A stretch of 64,000 bases of DNA from Taeniopygia guttata (GCF_048771995.1 NC_133063.1:14928063-14992062); one strand, 5' to 3'; numbered from the stretch's first letter, positions 1 through 13,430 are shown. Notes: a model not told the origin generated them from the sequence alone. Made by a program: numbers and translations.

Positions 1-1582
1 TTTTCTGTTTTGACTTCAGACTGCAGGTACCTGTGGTAATTTTTAATTGTGATGTGCTAGCCCTTTCATATGCCTCCTATATATCAATAGAAACCAGGGT
101 GCCGTGGCTGTAATCTGATTTGTAAGCTTAGGGCCCTATTCCCTTAGTCTCTTACATGTGTGTCTGTTGGCAGCTGCCCACAGGTTTGGTATCTGTGCCC
201 AAAGACTTGCCTTATGCTCCCCTGCACTGTGTGTTCAACTCTCCATCACTGCTGGGGTAGCAGGCTTTCGACTCATAAGCCTTCTTGAACAGTTCCTGCT
301 GTAGAACTGCATTTTACGAGCAGTGGTGAGATTTTGCTTTGTTGTCAGGGCATGTGAACAAGTAAGCATCACTGCAATCCATTTCTTTGGACCATCCTCA
401 GACTCAACTATGTGCTTAGTGCTGCTCAGCATGGGAGGTGCAGAACAGCTGTGGAAGACTGTTCTGCCTTCCCAGCTGCAGGCTCCACGCCTGACACGTC
501 TTCTCCTCCCAGGAGTCACCAGAAGATGATGTACAGAAGCTGTTTTGCTGCTGTGCCTCCACTCATAAGCATGGTGTTACAAATACTTTTTTTCTAAAAG
601 CACTTTCACTATTGCATAAAAATATTCAAGTCACTGTAGCAGAGGTAGAGAAAGACAGAGAGTTATGCCAGGTCTTTTTCTTTGTCTCATGCATAAAACT
701 GAAGAAATGAATTGCTAAGGTAATGTGTTCAGTGTTACTACATAAAACCTGAAATACCAGTGTTCAGCATAATCAATGAACTGTGGCTGAAAGACCTAAG
801 AGTCACCTGAATGTGTGCCAAGCTGGCTATTTTTTTTTCCCTTCTAGGAGCTGAATTTCCCCTTTCTCTGTTTTGTATACTTACAGGATCACCTACCATA
901 AGGTCTCCTGATATTTCCGTATACCAGATGGTTTGATTCTGATTACCTTGCAGAATTTTATTTGTATTTCTTATTTGTATTTCTCAGTTCTTTTCCAAGG
1001 AGACATTTACTACTTCAAATTAAAACTGAAAACATTAAATCATGAATAGGTTGATTTATCTGTGAACAGACTTTTTCTGCTGCAGTTTGCACATCATACT
1101 GCTAATCAGGAGTATATTACACACAGAGGATATAGCATAACTAGTGTGGTCAGATTCACATATGTATTCATATTTTTTAAAGTATAGACTCATATGTTTT
1201 TAAAACATAAAATATGCTAATGAATTCCTAGCTTTTTAGGGTATGCAGAGCCTAGAATTAAGGAATAATATGCAGGTCTTAAGAGCTCATTAAAAAGCAC
1301 AGCTATAACTCGGCCTTCACAGCCTGGTCTGGCTGTGTTTAACTATATTTACATAGTACTGAAAAGTGATTTGTATTTCTCAGCAACTTCTACATATGCA
1401 AACACAGGTAATGTCTCAGCAAGAATTCACTGGCCAGTAAATATAGAACAGGTTTGGAGAGCTGTTATGTCATTTGAAAGTGAAGTATGTTTATAGGAGG
1501 TTTTACAGGTGTGAGAAACAGAACCCTTTAGAAGATGTAGTGCTCTGTTCTCATGAAATGCTCTCTTTTGCAATTGCTCTAG
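1..1582 (+). other. FBP1: FBP1 intron 1, 3' part
   Basis: AT-rich non-coding sequence ending in the exon 2 acceptor. I looked for a first FBP exon (a TRFVMEEGR to [10 protein letters not shown] type peptide) and saw none, so exon 1 is further left. No recognisable repeat. Confidence 0.8.
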
Positions 1583-1745
1583 CTATGGAATTGCTGGGTC
1601 TACCAATGTGACTGGAGATCAAGTAAAAAAGCTGGATATTCTTTCCAATGACCTGGTGATTAACATGCTCAAGTCATCCTTCAGTACATGTGTTATTGTG
1701 TCTGAAGAAAACAAAGATGCTGTGATAGTGGAAACTGAAAAACAG
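1583..1745 (+). CDS. FBP1: FBP1 coding exon 2
   Basis: 163 nt, entered in phase 2 (C|TAT GGA), after the acceptor ...gctctag and before the donor CAG|GTCAGT. It encodes [18 protein letters not shown] and continues to ETEKQ. It carries the SEEN acidic pair equivalent to human Glu97/Glu98 of the metal site. The same length as FBP2 exon 2 supports tandem duplication. Confidence 0.96.
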
Positions 1746-4700
1746 GTCAGTAACTTTAAAAGTTCTCCTTGCTTGATTTCAGATCAGCCTGTACAGGTGT
1801 ACTGCTCCTCATCCAAAGAAGTAAAACTGAATTAAAAGTTCCAGAAAACTGGTACTTTCCTAAATTGGCAAATGAAGGTGGAGGTGATGGGGGGAGAGAG
1901 TGTTAGTCAACATTTGTTCTTTCTGTCATTTCTGCTCTCTAGAGTAATGTTTGTTGGTTTATTTATTTTTTTATGTATTGTTCCTCCCTACCTTCTTTTT
2001 CTCCCACCTTTTTCTTATTGTGGGGAAAGCATTTCATTCATCCCTGTCTAATCTCTGGAACTATGCTCTGAGTCAGTCAAGCCCTTTTGAAATGTTACTT
2101 TTTGAGTGGGACACTGATGAGCTGTTTTCTGCAGGTCAAATCTCGAGGTCTTTAAATCACAAAAATTCTCCTTGAAGCCCATGAAAGACTAAGAAACAAT
2201 AAAACAAAAGCATTTTTAACATTTTATTATTATTTATATTTATACATGTACATACATACATATATATATATTAATATAAATATATATAACAAGACTGCAT
2301 GTGCTTGTTGTGGGATAGTTCCTATTTCCCAGATAATATTTTGGTCTGATCATGTAAAAATTTGAGAAAAATTTAGTAAAAACAAACAGCAAAAACATAA
2401 TTTCAAAGTATAATAAAAATTGCTTTGTTTAAGCAGTTTTTTCTTTCCCTGTTGAGAAATCTTCAAAATTTATTTTCCAGGCTGTCGGTCTCAGATTCAG
2501 TCAAAGAAAGAAACATAAAATTTCTAACCAGGCAGAAGCCTGAGAAAGTGCTAAAAAAAAATGTAAATGAAGTTCTTTATCTCTCTTGTTGTTCACATTG
2601 TTTATAGTTAAGTCCTACCATGCACTCTGCACCAATGGTTTGGGTTGTTTTCACTTCAGGATCAATAGAGTTGGTCTACACAAAGCTCTTTATAAAGAGT
2701 GATGAATTTTGAAATACATCAGAGTTCTATTCTCTCATCTTCTGACTCGGAGTCTCCTCATTCCCGTCCTGCCTCAACAGTGTCAGTAGGCACTGGATTT
2801 CCTTAGATCTGAAGAAATATTCTCAAATATCACGGAGAGAGTCTGAGTATTAATGCTTTTCTAAACTAAATGTAAGCTAATACACTGTTTTTATCAATGC
2901 ATACCAGGAACTCCTACTTGCAGAGTAGAGCACTGCTGAACTTAAATTTAAGTTTCTGACATGCAGGATAAAATCAACTGAAAAACAAATAAACACTGCT
3001 GTTACACACTATTATTAAGACAACTATGAATAAAATGATGGGGGAACAAAATATTTAAAAGGTAGTTTTTTAGCTTTTCTCCTGTACTGTCAATTTCCTA
3101 TATGTACAGGATTCTTTAATCCAGCAATAAGGTAGAGACTTCTTTTTGATCCCCCAAAACACAGGGTAAGATCAGTACCTGACCATTTCAGAGCACAGAT
3201 AAAGGAAAATTTATAGTTTAGGCATGGCAGCCATTAAAGGGCTTTTTTATACCTCTGTAGGTAGAGGTAAAATACAGTTTTTAGCTGAACATGAAAAAGG
3301 CTTATCTTAATTTTGTTTTTTCTCCTTACTATTCAGAAAGACATTTTGTAACCAAAGAGAAAGTGCAGCCTGGCCTAGATGGTGGATAAGAGAGGATTGC
3401 CTTCAATTCCACAGATGAAACTAAACCAATAAACGTATTCCCCTTTTTTTTTTCTCATATTAAAAGGTATATGAGAAAGCTTCACTTTTCCTGTGTTATC
3501 AACTGCTATGTACTTTAAAGATTTCTCAGGTTCTCGTTTGGCACGAATCACAGTTGTAATCAAGGGCTGAAATCTGGGCCAAAGAACTGCTGACATTTGA
3601 ATTTGGTTCCTTCACAGTCAATAAATGTATTTTAGCTTATATTGCTGTGTAAGTCTCCGAGAAAATTTGCCTACTGAAATGTTTTCATTTAGAGGAAGTG
3701 GATACATACTGTCACTAATCAAGTTCTCTTTTTTGTGTTTTTTAGGGTAAATACATAGTCTGCATAGACCCTCTAGATGGTTCATCCAACATTGACTGTC
3801 TTGTTTCCATTGGGACCATCTTTGCAATTTATAAAAAGGTAAAATTATTTCATGTAGAATATGAAAGACTATTATTGTGCAGCCATAATATGCAGACAAT
3901 AAAATCTAACTAAACTTGTTTATGAAAGAGACTCAAGGCCAGCTTTAAGTTAAATCTAGTATTTCACAGACACATGGATTTGAATTTGAATTAGTCTCTT
4001 AGAAGAAGAACCTATGTGTACATGGAAGCCTAGCTGATATTCAATTTGCCAGCCAATGAAATTACCCCTTGGAAATGATCATGTCTTAGGTTTCATGAAT
4101 ATTTGTGTTGAGGCAACATACCACATGGTTGTCATCTACTTGGGGAATGTGCTTTCAGGTTTTTTTGCTCTCTGTACTAATAGTTCTGTTGGCCTGAGGA
4201 CAGGCTTCAAAAACAAACCAGAGCTGAAACATGTCATATGCATTTGAAGTGTCTAATTCAGTCTGAAAGGCAGAAACACACTCTGAAGGAGGTTGAAATA
4301 CCAGACTTACAGGTCATAACATAGGGGAAAAAGCAAATCAGATAAAACACACCCAATTGTCCATTTTAATCACCTTTTGTATATTGTCATATATCTCAAA
4401 GTAGCTATTTTCAACTTCATTTTTGTGTGAAGCAAAAAAAAACAAAAAAAAATCCCAGGCACTTTTGATCAGCTTTGAACTCTGTGAGTCATGTTTCACT
4501 TATTTTCAACTGTGCCTCTGAGTTTTCCTCTGAGCTATGTTCATCCTGACTTACAAGGAGGAGCTTACAAGGAGGAGCATAGCTCTTTATTATCTCCTTA
4601 ATCCTTTCCTGCTTCCTGCATTCCTGCTAGGCTTAGTTAGAAGTGCATTTCTAGATCAATGTGTTTGTATCCTGTATATAATTTGTATTAGTGCATCCAG

Positions 4701-7176
4701 TAGGAATCTTAGTTGGGGATCATGAAAACATTTGTGTCACCACATGGCATGGATATGGAGCAGAAGACTATCCCTATCCCAGAGTCCTGTCATGTACCAG
4801 CAGAAGAAATTAAATAAATTTGACTATATTCTTTCTTGTTCTAGGTGTCCCCTAATGAACCTTCTGGGAAAGATGCTTTACAGCCTGGACGTAATCTCGT
4901 GGCAGCTGGTTATGCACTCTATGGGAGTGCCACCATGCTGGTACTGGCAACTTCTGCTGGAGGTGTCAACTGTTTCATGCTGGATCCGGTGAGAATACAC
5001 TCTGTTTCTTTGTTTCTGTATTAGGGATTGCAAGGCACTGTCTATAACAACTGTTTGTCCCCAGGAAAATCAACCAAAGGAGCAGTTTTCAAGGTAGCAT
5101 GAAGGAATGAAGTACAGATGCACTTGTTCTTATAGCCTACCAGCAATAATGTCAAGAGACTTGTATTCCACCTGCCTGATGCAGTGGGGCCATGTGTGTC
5201 TGAACAACAGGAAGACAGCTGCATCTGCAGAGCAAATACACAGCATGTGCAAATACATATCATGTGATATTTCAAATCAGCAGTTTTCTCCAGTACAAAA
5301 TACCCTTTAAGTCTAATTTGTCCTTTCCTTAATACTAGGACTTTAGTAAACCAGAGGAGCATAAATATTTTACCTTCTTCTGTATTTTGAGATCCCACCA
5401 TGATGTGTAAAAGAGTAAGTGATGTGTGTGGGTGATGTGACATTCTAGCATGCATTTGCCATGAGCTTTAAAACAAAAGTCATGTTGATCATAGCAGAAA
5501 GTAGTTTGCTTTAGCAGCCTGTTTCTTTGTGATCAGTCAGGGTGACTCCTGCCAGTCTTAAGTTTTTATAACCTGCAGTGATCAAGCTGCAGGAAATACA
5601 ACTTGGTACCCTCTGTTTTGCAGCGGCTTAAATAGATGCATATATTTTTTACTTTATTCAAGCAACAGATCTAACTTTGAGCATGCATGCATGTTATTCT
5701 GTTTACTGTTAGTACTGACTTGGAAATTTACTTTAGAGAAAACTAAACAGATTGGCCCTTGGTCACATGCTTCCAGTTAAGCAAAGCAAAAAGGAACTGG
5801 AGTATCTGCAGCTATTTGATGTATTGCTTCAACATTGATGATTATGTATTGCTTCAGTCAGCACTCTGTTTCCAAACTCCCTAGAGTTCTGAAACTTATA
5901 TTGCTCTAAGTCTAGCAAAATAATGGGGAGAGAAACAGGTTTACAAATAGCATTTTTTGGGCATAGAAAATAGAGAATGCTTGGAATGGTAGTATGAGGA
6001 ACTTCCATGATGACAGGATTCATGCTCTGTCTGTGTTTTATGTATAAACAAGAGAGACTTGCATGTAGACTGCAAAGACGACTTTTTGTAGGTACTGAAT
6101 TATTTAAAAAATTGGTAGTGGTAGTAAGTTTTTATTAAATTGTGTATTTAAATTGTGTATTATTGGATTTTGCCTTGGTTGGCAAATAAGTGAGGAATTA
6201 ATGTTAAAAAATATTTTTTCTTTCTTATTGTTAGGCAATTGGAGAATTCATTTTGGTGGAAAGAGATGTGAAAATCAAAAAGAAGGGCAATATCTACAGT
6301 CTCAATGAAGGCTATGCTAAATATTTTGATCCTGCCATCACAGAGTATCTCAAAAAGAAGAAATTCCCTGAGGTAAAAGATCCTGTTTCAGAGAAACTTT
6401 CTGATGACAAAAAACATTCATGATTTCCAGCTTTGTGATAAATCACTCATTCTCTCATTAACTGTTCAGGGCTTGTTTTCCTCTCCTGTCTATTGAAAAT
6501 ATAACTTGATGTAAGATTGCTAATGCAAGCAGCAGTTGATAAAACCAGATATTTCAGCATTCTCCAATACTGCGCTGCACCTCATTTGCATTTTTTTACT
6601 TTCTTCCCTTTTTCTTTTTTTGAATCTTTTTTCCTGAATGAGGACTTGAGTAATGGTGCTGAAGGCAAAACTGGGCATTTGGTAATCAAGGAGAGAGGAA
6701 ATCTTGTCTGGTGATGAATAAATTGGATCAACATATGTTGTATTGCTGCTTCCTCACTGCAACATCTGAGTAGCTGGAGAGCGGCGTGGAGCTGGCAGTG
6801 GGTCACTGCTCAGTGGTGACACGAGCTGTGTCCTAGGAGCACCTCTCTCGTGAAAATCTAGTGTAGTTTCAAGGCCTGCTTTGTGTTTGTGCAACTTCCT
6901 AGTGACAGGAGGCCCAAAGCTCCAAGGAGTGCCCATAAAAGGTTCTCATGCCTTACACATTTCATCACTGAAGTCATTACACTGGCAGTGACATGTGAAC
7001 ACCTACTATTGTTAAGTGTTGGTGTCCCATCCTGACTTCCTTATCTTGCTTTGAAAGAAGATGGATGTTTTCATCATTCGTCTTTGCAGGCTTGTTGTTT
7101 ATGTAGATATTAAAATGTTCTCCAGGGAGTAGAGTAAGGAAATAACATCAGAAGTCAACTATTAACTTTTTCTTAA

Positions 7177-7208
<32 letters not shown>

Positions 7209-8936
7209 CAAAAAAAGCAGAAACTGGCAAAAATCGTTGGAAGAAGTAGGAAAAATCACTTATTTTGCTCTTCAATTATTTTCTGCTAGAAAAGACTAGG
7301 CCCCAATATCAATTCCTAGCATTTGAGTTTTTGCTACTGGAAATGCAGTGTTTTCCAAGTGTTAGAGCCAGTGAAGAGTTGGGATACATTTTCTGGTTTT
7401 GGCACTACTGCCCATCTATGCTGAAGTTTTCTGTTAATTAATTTTCCTTGGATTTTCCTAGTTAGAAAATGAAGAAGAACTGACATACCCTGCAAAACTA
7501 CTTTGAGTATTATCAGTGAAGCATGATATAGAGATGAAAGATGTTAGGATTGCTAAAGGGCCACGTGGGGGAAGTTAACCTGTTGTCCTGTACAGTTACT
7601 TTTATTGGAATGTTTTTCTGTAGGATGGCAGTTCACCGTATGGTGGGAGGTACGTAGGATCTATGGTGGCAGACGTGCATCGCACACTGGTGTATGGAGG
7701 AATCTTTCTGTATCCTGCTAACACCAAAAGTCCCAAAGGAAAGGTAAACCTGAATAAGTCCAGTTATAGAAAATACTGTATGATGTAGGTGTTTCACTGT
7801 CAAGATCAATATTTTGATTACAGAGCCTGTGTTTTGTAATTTGGTAGCTTGTATTTCTTGTGGCGGGGGGATATGGCCATCCCTTGCACGCTGTCACAAG
7901 TGACAGCAGCCTGTTGTCAGGCACCTATTCTAGGGCTGCTACTCACCTGTTTTAACTGCAGTGACTTCTCTGTCTGCAAACATATCCAGCTTGTGGAACG
8001 TACCAGAGGGGGGGCCGCTCAAACAGGCGTATCAGCCAAAACTGGTGGTTCTGGTCCCAGCCAAATAGAACATTACAAAGCAAAGAATCCGCATTACCTT
8101 GAGATTTTTATCAGAAGCTAGTTTGTAAGAAGCCTAAATGTAGTCAATCCATTGGGAAAATCTTGGGAAATGGAAAATCTTTCCATTGGGAAATCTGCAT
8201 CTTGTGCGTGGTAACAGGACTTCATCTGGAGGAACTCTGCCTGGCTGCATCTGCCAGGACAATGGTCAATCAGGGAAGATCACGCACTCATGGGCTGACA
8301 AGGGGACTGTTTATTCAGCAAAGACCTTTGATCTCTTTTGTAATTCTCCGTAAAATACTGCCTCAGGTTGCAGATAAGATACAGTTATTCATTAGAGAAA
8401 CCTAGTGGCAAGCTCAGAGCTCATGTTTTTCTTTTCATTTTTACACGGTCCTATGTGGTCCGCATCATTAACAGTCGTGTCTTAACATATAAGCTTTATC
8501 TCTCTGTAGATAGCCCAATGCCAACATGGGCTATGGAGAATGCACTCAGATTGGGGAAAATCCAGCATTCACTGTGTTTTTAAAAGAAAAATCCACACAA
8601 TTTCATTGTTGAGTCAATGTTTATGTGAAATAAAGAGTACTTAGAATATTGATTAGTTTAAAATCATATGCCAAATATATTTGCATGTCATGTTTTTTGG
8701 CATTGCCTGGCCTGACTTCTGCCATTTTGACTTTTGTCTTCTAGCTGAGACTGCTCTACGAATGCAATCCTATGGCTTTTGTTATTGAGAAGGCTGGGGG
8801 CATAGCTACAACTGGTCATCAAGCTGTACTAGATATAGTGCCTGAGGATATCCACCAAAGAGTGCCTGTTGTCTTGGGGTCTCCTGATGATGTGAAGGAG
8901 TACCTTGAGATAGTCAAGAAACATTCAGCTAAGTAA
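1583..8936 (+). CDS. FBP1: Fructose-1,6-bisphosphatase 1 (liver type), exons 2-7; exon 1 lies left of the window
   Basis: Cytosolic enzyme that hydrolyses fructose-1,6-bisphosphate to fructose-6-phosphate, a committed step of gluconeogenesis. Coding exons are 1583-1745, 3746-3838, 4845-4988, 6235-6372, 7624-7743 and 8745-8936 (TAA), all with GT/AG borders and consistent phase: 850 nt, equal to human residues from about 57 to the C-terminus. The metal-binding DPLDGSSN motif is in exon 3, the sugar-phosphate residues in [14 protein letters not shown] and LYPAN are in exon 6, and the Glu of LLYECNP (human Glu280) is in exon 7. GDQVKK (Gln69 type) and the KHSAK C-terminus identify the liver paralog rather than the muscle one. 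Exon 4 has one codon more than human. The Arg140 position of the AMP site reads Lys (IYKK). No coding break is seen. The first coding exon (about 170 nt) is expected upstream; positions 1-1582 show no match to it. Confidence 0.97.
3746..3838 (+). CDS. FBP1: FBP1 coding exon 3 (metal-binding motif)
   Basis: 93 nt, phase 0 at both ends. It encodes [18 protein letters not shown] through IYKK. It contains AMP-site Lys112-Tyr113 (GKY) and the catalytic Asp118/Asp121 pair (DPLDG). The residue at human Arg140 is Lys here. Confidence 0.96.
4845..4988 (+). CDS. FBP1: FBP1 coding exon 4
   Basis: 144 nt (48 codons) against 47 in human FBP1 and in FBP2 of this window. The extra codon lies in [17 protein letters not shown], where human has [16 protein letters not shown]. 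Borders are ttctag|GTG and CCG|GTGAGA. Confidence 0.95.
6235..6372 (+). CDS. FBP1: FBP1 coding exon 5
   Basis: 138 nt (46 codons) encoding [18 protein letters not shown] through KKKKFPE. It contains the basic KIKKKG stretch and [11 protein letters not shown] with human Asn212. The donor is GAG|GTAAAA. Confidence 0.96.
7178..7207 (+). repeat. Poly(A) run, 30 bp
   Basis: Uninterrupted A tract in FBP1 intron 5, followed by A-rich sequence. It could be the tail of a decayed retroposon, but no body is recognisable upstream. Confidence 0.9.
7624..7743 (+). CDS. FBP1: FBP1 coding exon 6 (substrate-binding residues)
   Basis: 120 nt (40 codons) with [18 protein letters not shown] and [12 protein letters not shown], which hold human Arg243, Tyr244 and Tyr264 of the substrate site. 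Borders are tgtag|GAT and AAG|GTAAAC. Confidence 0.96.
8745..8936 (+). CDS. FBP1: FBP1 coding exon 7 and stop
   Basis: 192 nt including TAA. It starts [12 protein letters not shown] (Glu280 metal ligand) and ends VKKHSAK. The acceptor is ttctag|CTG. It is followed by a short 3' UTR. Confidence 0.96.
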   Translation: MRLLYECNPMAFVIEKAGGIATTGHQAVLDIVPEDIHQRVPVVLGSPDDVKEYLEIVKKHSAK

Positions 8937-9145
8937 ACAAAGCTTGCGGAATTCACTGAGCACAGGGGATAAAATGTCTTACAGCTGAACCAAAGAATAT
9001 GCTGCAGTACTGTGAGATTGAGCTGTCTGACTTCTGTAGCAAAAGAGCAAATGAGCCATATTTTCATAAGATTTTTTAAAGTGAAATCTTGTGCAACTGC
9101 ATTGTGCAATGAAAGGCATTAAAAGATTGCATTAAAGGAAGCATC
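8937..9145 (+). terminator. FBP1: FBP1 3' UTR with probable polyadenylation signals
   Basis: An AT-rich stretch follows the stop codon. ATTAAA hexamers lie at 9118-9123 and 9131-9136, so a 3' UTR of about 200 nt is plausible. The exact cleavage site cannot be read from sequence alone. Confidence 0.55.
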
Positions 9146-11486
9146 AAAAATTAAAGCAAAGGACAAATATGTTTTCTTTTTCATGTATCATTTGTGGTTA
9201 CAGAAGAGCCATGTGTGCTGCAAGGAAATACTGTGTTGCATTCAATATCTAGGGGGAAATAATCTCACCTTTTTTAGACGAGTTACAGAATATCAGAGTA
9301 CAGCCAACTCTGTCCTCTTTTAAAAGACATGGGAAGAAAACTCAGCTGCCTCTTACAATGAGTGACCTTTCCTAGACCAGTGTCTACACTGCAGAAATTG
9401 CTCACTGTACTTCAGTCTGGGTTTACTGTGATGGAGAATTAATGTTTGTGGAACATGGGCACTAGGGCATGTTAATTCTGACACGTGATGTTAATAGTGA
9501 TGGTTGCCACTCTATCAGATCCAGTTACACAAGGATGGAAAATGACATGTTAGTGTGGAGGGGTTTCAATGGGATAAAGAGTATGTGTAGACAGCTCGTA
9601 CATACACAGTTTCTGCTGTGATGAGCTGGCTATCTTTGCCAAAAATTAACCTTCTTACTTGATGAAAACATGAACTTGTGTATTAGTAGCAACCTCCACC
9701 AGATGTTCTTTGTGTTATTTCAGGATTGGGGATTACCATGGAAAAGGATTCAGCTGTGCAAGCAGGAGGCAGGTGCAAAGATCCCTCTAAAGCATACTGA
9801 CATTTAATATGCTCATTCAGAGGGTGCTGCTGGGAAGAGCTCGCTAGGGCTTGGGGCTGTTCAGCACTGCGTGGATACAGTTTTTGAATCAATTAAAATC
9901 AGAAAATGTTTGCTATTTCTCACTGCCCACTTACCTTCACCAAACTCAAAGTAAGGATCACATGGGTGTTGCTGTGGGTAAACTGCCACTGAACACTGAC
10001 TCAGTTCGTGGTCTAGGGGTGCCATGAGCTATAAACCTGCCTGCCTGAAAGTTTTGCATCTATCAGTGCAGGTGGCCTGACTGAGCGTGGTTCTTCTTGT
10101 AGAACAAGAGAGAAGTATGGGGAAGCTGAAATCCATGGTGCAAGGGCATGCTCTTTGAGGACTTAGACAGATAAAAACTTGAGGATCCTCATTCTGACAG
10201 TTCATGCTGGGACATTTGGAGGCAGATGGGCAAACCTTAGACAGTTGTATGTATGCATCTGTTCTCCAAACTGATGGGGCGAGATGTTTCTGTCAGGGAC
10301 TGAATGGCCTAGTTTCTGCTGAAAATGTCAATTCTGATGAGGCTTTGCTAGTGGAGGCAACTTTCAGGGACCTGAACCCATAAAAGACTGAGAGTGCTGG
10401 TAGTAGTCAGTCTGGACTACAGTGCCTCAGTGGTCTGTTATCATGAGTCAGCAGACAGAATCCACAGCAGTGTTTTTTGCCTGCTCACTGTAATTCCTTG
10501 TCTGTATTCTGCCCTCAATCTTTACAGGAATCTGGACTGCATATATCTATTTTTAATACACCCTACTGACAGCATGTAAAGGTTATAGGTGGAAAGTCAA
10601 TACTGTCCGTGTTTGCTAGGTCAGTACTCAGTGGTTTGGTTTTGCCTGTGGGCTGACATTTCAAACTTAGCACTTTACCCATTGTGAGATGGGTTTATCT
10701 TCTAATCAGTAATGCATCAGGCCACATTTGAACAACATCTCTGGCTAGCCACCAGTGGGGAGAACTACTTAGCAAATTACTTCCATATCCCCCTTTCCAG
10801 AGCTCTCCAGTGCAGAGTGGGAAGGTGGATTTGTCACAGGGTCTGCTGTCAGCCCCCGCAGCACTTTTACCCACTGCCCTCCTCAGAGGCTGCATTGTGC
10901 CCTTTGGTGAAAGGTCACTGGCTCCAGTTTCAGCTGGCGCCATCCAAGCAACTAGCATTTCATATCAATGAGAAAAGGTGTCACCTTTAAGGCTCAGGAC
11001 TGGCCCATGCACCAGCGCAAGTGTGAATAATCCCCAAGAGCTCTTTACAGCAGAGGGCAAATCTCCTAGATTTGAAAAATTGAGGTATTTATTTTTTAGC
11101 TTTAGCACCTTGTACTGAGAGGTTCTCAGGCTTATAGACAATAATCACACATTTTTTACACAATCTGATTTCTCCCCTCCCCAAAATAGTAATTATTTAT
11201 ATAGTCTAATCATTTGGGTTGTTATGTTTCAGTGGGATCACAGTACTTATCAAAACAATAAGGGGTGAAGCTTTCATACAATCCAATTTTGTGCCTTTAT
11301 CCAGGTTTTATTTCTCTTTTTGCTGTACTTTGACCGCAATATTTATGGAAAGAATGGTTGAAGAGTCTGTGTTCTTAACATAATAGTGTAAGTTAATTTC
11401 TTATTTAAGGACTCTTATTTAAGAAGCTTAAAGAATTGTGCTTTATATATATTAAAAAAATCCAATACCTATAAAATACATTCACA

Positions 11487-11527
<41 letters not shown>

Positions 11528-13430
11528 CAAATAGTGGACTTATTAGCTCTGAAAACACTCTTTGAACCACTAACTCCAAAACAAACTTTCTGTTAGAAGA
11601 TGATCTGAACTTTGTCTTTTGGACCAGTGTAAAAGATTACTTGGAATCAACAGAATGTCTGCATGTGATGTTTTGACAAAAGTTAGAAGTCATAGGCCAA
11701 CCCTCACCCCATTTCTTATTTACTAATTTGATTTGGTATGCTCATGGTATTCCAGCTACATAGCAGAGAGATTTTGCACTAAAAGCATTTTGGTACGGGT
11801 CAGGCTGACAGCTGCCATGATGATGAAATAATGTGCAGAATTTAATGGTTGTACTTTAAACCAGCAGGTATTTTTACATGTATAATATGAACCTTTCTTT
11901 TCTTGATCCTACCAGGTGCTATCCCAAAGCTCCCTACAAATACATTACTTTTGGTTTTCTACACAGTCTGTTCAAAAGAAGAAAGTCTCCCAACCAGGCA
12001 GAATATGCTGTGTAACATTCGTCTTGTGATGTGAACAGTATCCCATACATTTAACTGTATCACTGTAGTAGAAAAGAGAAATCTTCAAGATTTCTTTCTT
12101 CTTCAACCATTGCCTTAGACGATGTAGTATAAAACCTGCCTGTTGCTCCATCTGAGCAACTCTGCTCACCAGTCCTTTCTTCACCTTGGAGCAGAAATGG
12201 AAAAGTATCCCCAAAGCTAAGCACATGGGATGGAAGCAGCACTGAACTCTGTCTTTCTGCTTGTGGCTAGTGTTCAGGGCTGTTGATTCTAAAAGCCTTT
12301 CTTGTAGCTGATTTCAAATTAGAAAACCTTAGCATTCAAATACTTCTAAAACCCTACAAATAATTCATAGATGAAGAGACACTTCTAGGAAAATCTGAAG
12401 AAATGCTTCAGCTGCAGTTCCTATTAACACATTAGGTATATGTTTTGATACTGAATTTTGGTTTTGTCTTCTTGGCAAGATTTTGGTGCAGTAATTTGGG
12501 TTAAAGCAATAGCAATGAATCTTAATAAAACTTTTCTTCTGTTACTCCAGATTTTCTTGTTTTGCTGGGGGGCTTTCCGTATCTTCTACTTTAAAATAAG
12601 AGTGCTGCTACTAAGTAAAATGAAGGCTACAACATGTAACAGCATATAGTTTCTCTTACTGCCTAATCAGAGTGGGAAGACAGTGCTGTAATTAAAATCC
12701 ATAACTCCAGTGTTTCAGACAGCATGTATCTAATGCAAAATCTAATACATTACTTGGAGAGTTTCTGTCTACCTTCACATTGGCACCTTGTGTTCCTAGG
12801 ATATTTCTTGTAAGGAGTTACTGGCAGCATCATTGCAAATTTGGACATTGCTATATTTACATGGTGCACTACAACATGAAAGCCAACATAAAATTTCATT
12901 TTGTGAGTTATGCCACTGACACACTTAAATCAGAGAAGCCTTATTTGTAAATTATTGGAGACATAATCACTTTGTAGCTAATCAAGCCACAGCTAACCAA
13001 TACTCATTCATTCAAGCACTACAGTATTACAAACAACACAGACAAGGAATTAAATCATTGAAATGGAACTGCAGCAGACCAACTAGCAAAATAAAACACT
13101 TTAGGAAACACGTGTCAAGATGCACCCCTTCAAAACCCTCCTTCAGGGTGGAGGCCAAAAGTGAGTGAAGAAAGAAGACTTGTGGGAAGGGAACTTCACT
13201 CTCTGGAGTCACAGTGCTGTGGGACACTGTGGCACATATGGTTTCTGGTGTCTGGTGCTTTCATTCCTGTTGCCCTGTAAACATAGCCTTGGCTATGCTG
13301 AACCAGTTGCTGAACAGGATCTACAGGAAATCCATTTCCAAGAACGCTGCCAGCAAGAGTTTTGCATTATAATCAGTCAGATGTACAGTGAGAATATGTA
13401 GCTAGATCTGCACAGAGCTAATTTCAGTGC
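9146..13430. other. Intergenic spacer between FBP1 and FBP2
   Basis: No reading frame here resembles a known protein. It contains an A32 run at 11492-11523. The FBP2 promoter should lie at its right end, but I cannot place regulatory elements in the rest. Confidence 0.7.
11492..11523 (+). repeat. Poly(A) run, 32 bp
   Basis: Uninterrupted A tract in the FBP1-FBP2 spacer. No recognisable retroposon body precedes it. Confidence 0.9.

Larger units (their letters stand above)
1746..8744 (+). other. FBP1: FBP1 introns 2-6
   Basis: Introns are 1746-3745, 3839-4844, 4989-6234, 6373-7623 and 7744-8744, all about 1-2 kb, as is usual in birds. Contents: an AT-rich simple repeat around 2260-2290, a 14-bp tandem duplication at 4550-4577 and a pure A30 run at 7178-7207. 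No other gene or clear transposon seen. Confidence 0.8.

Noticed and set aside
5042-5455. 137-aa minus-strand frame in FBP1 intron 4
   Set aside because: No family resemblance, and antisense to an intron of a well-defined gene.
1583-8936. First FBP copy as a pseudogene, because exon 1 is missing
   Set aside because: All six visible exons are intact with good splice sites, and the window simply starts inside intron 1.
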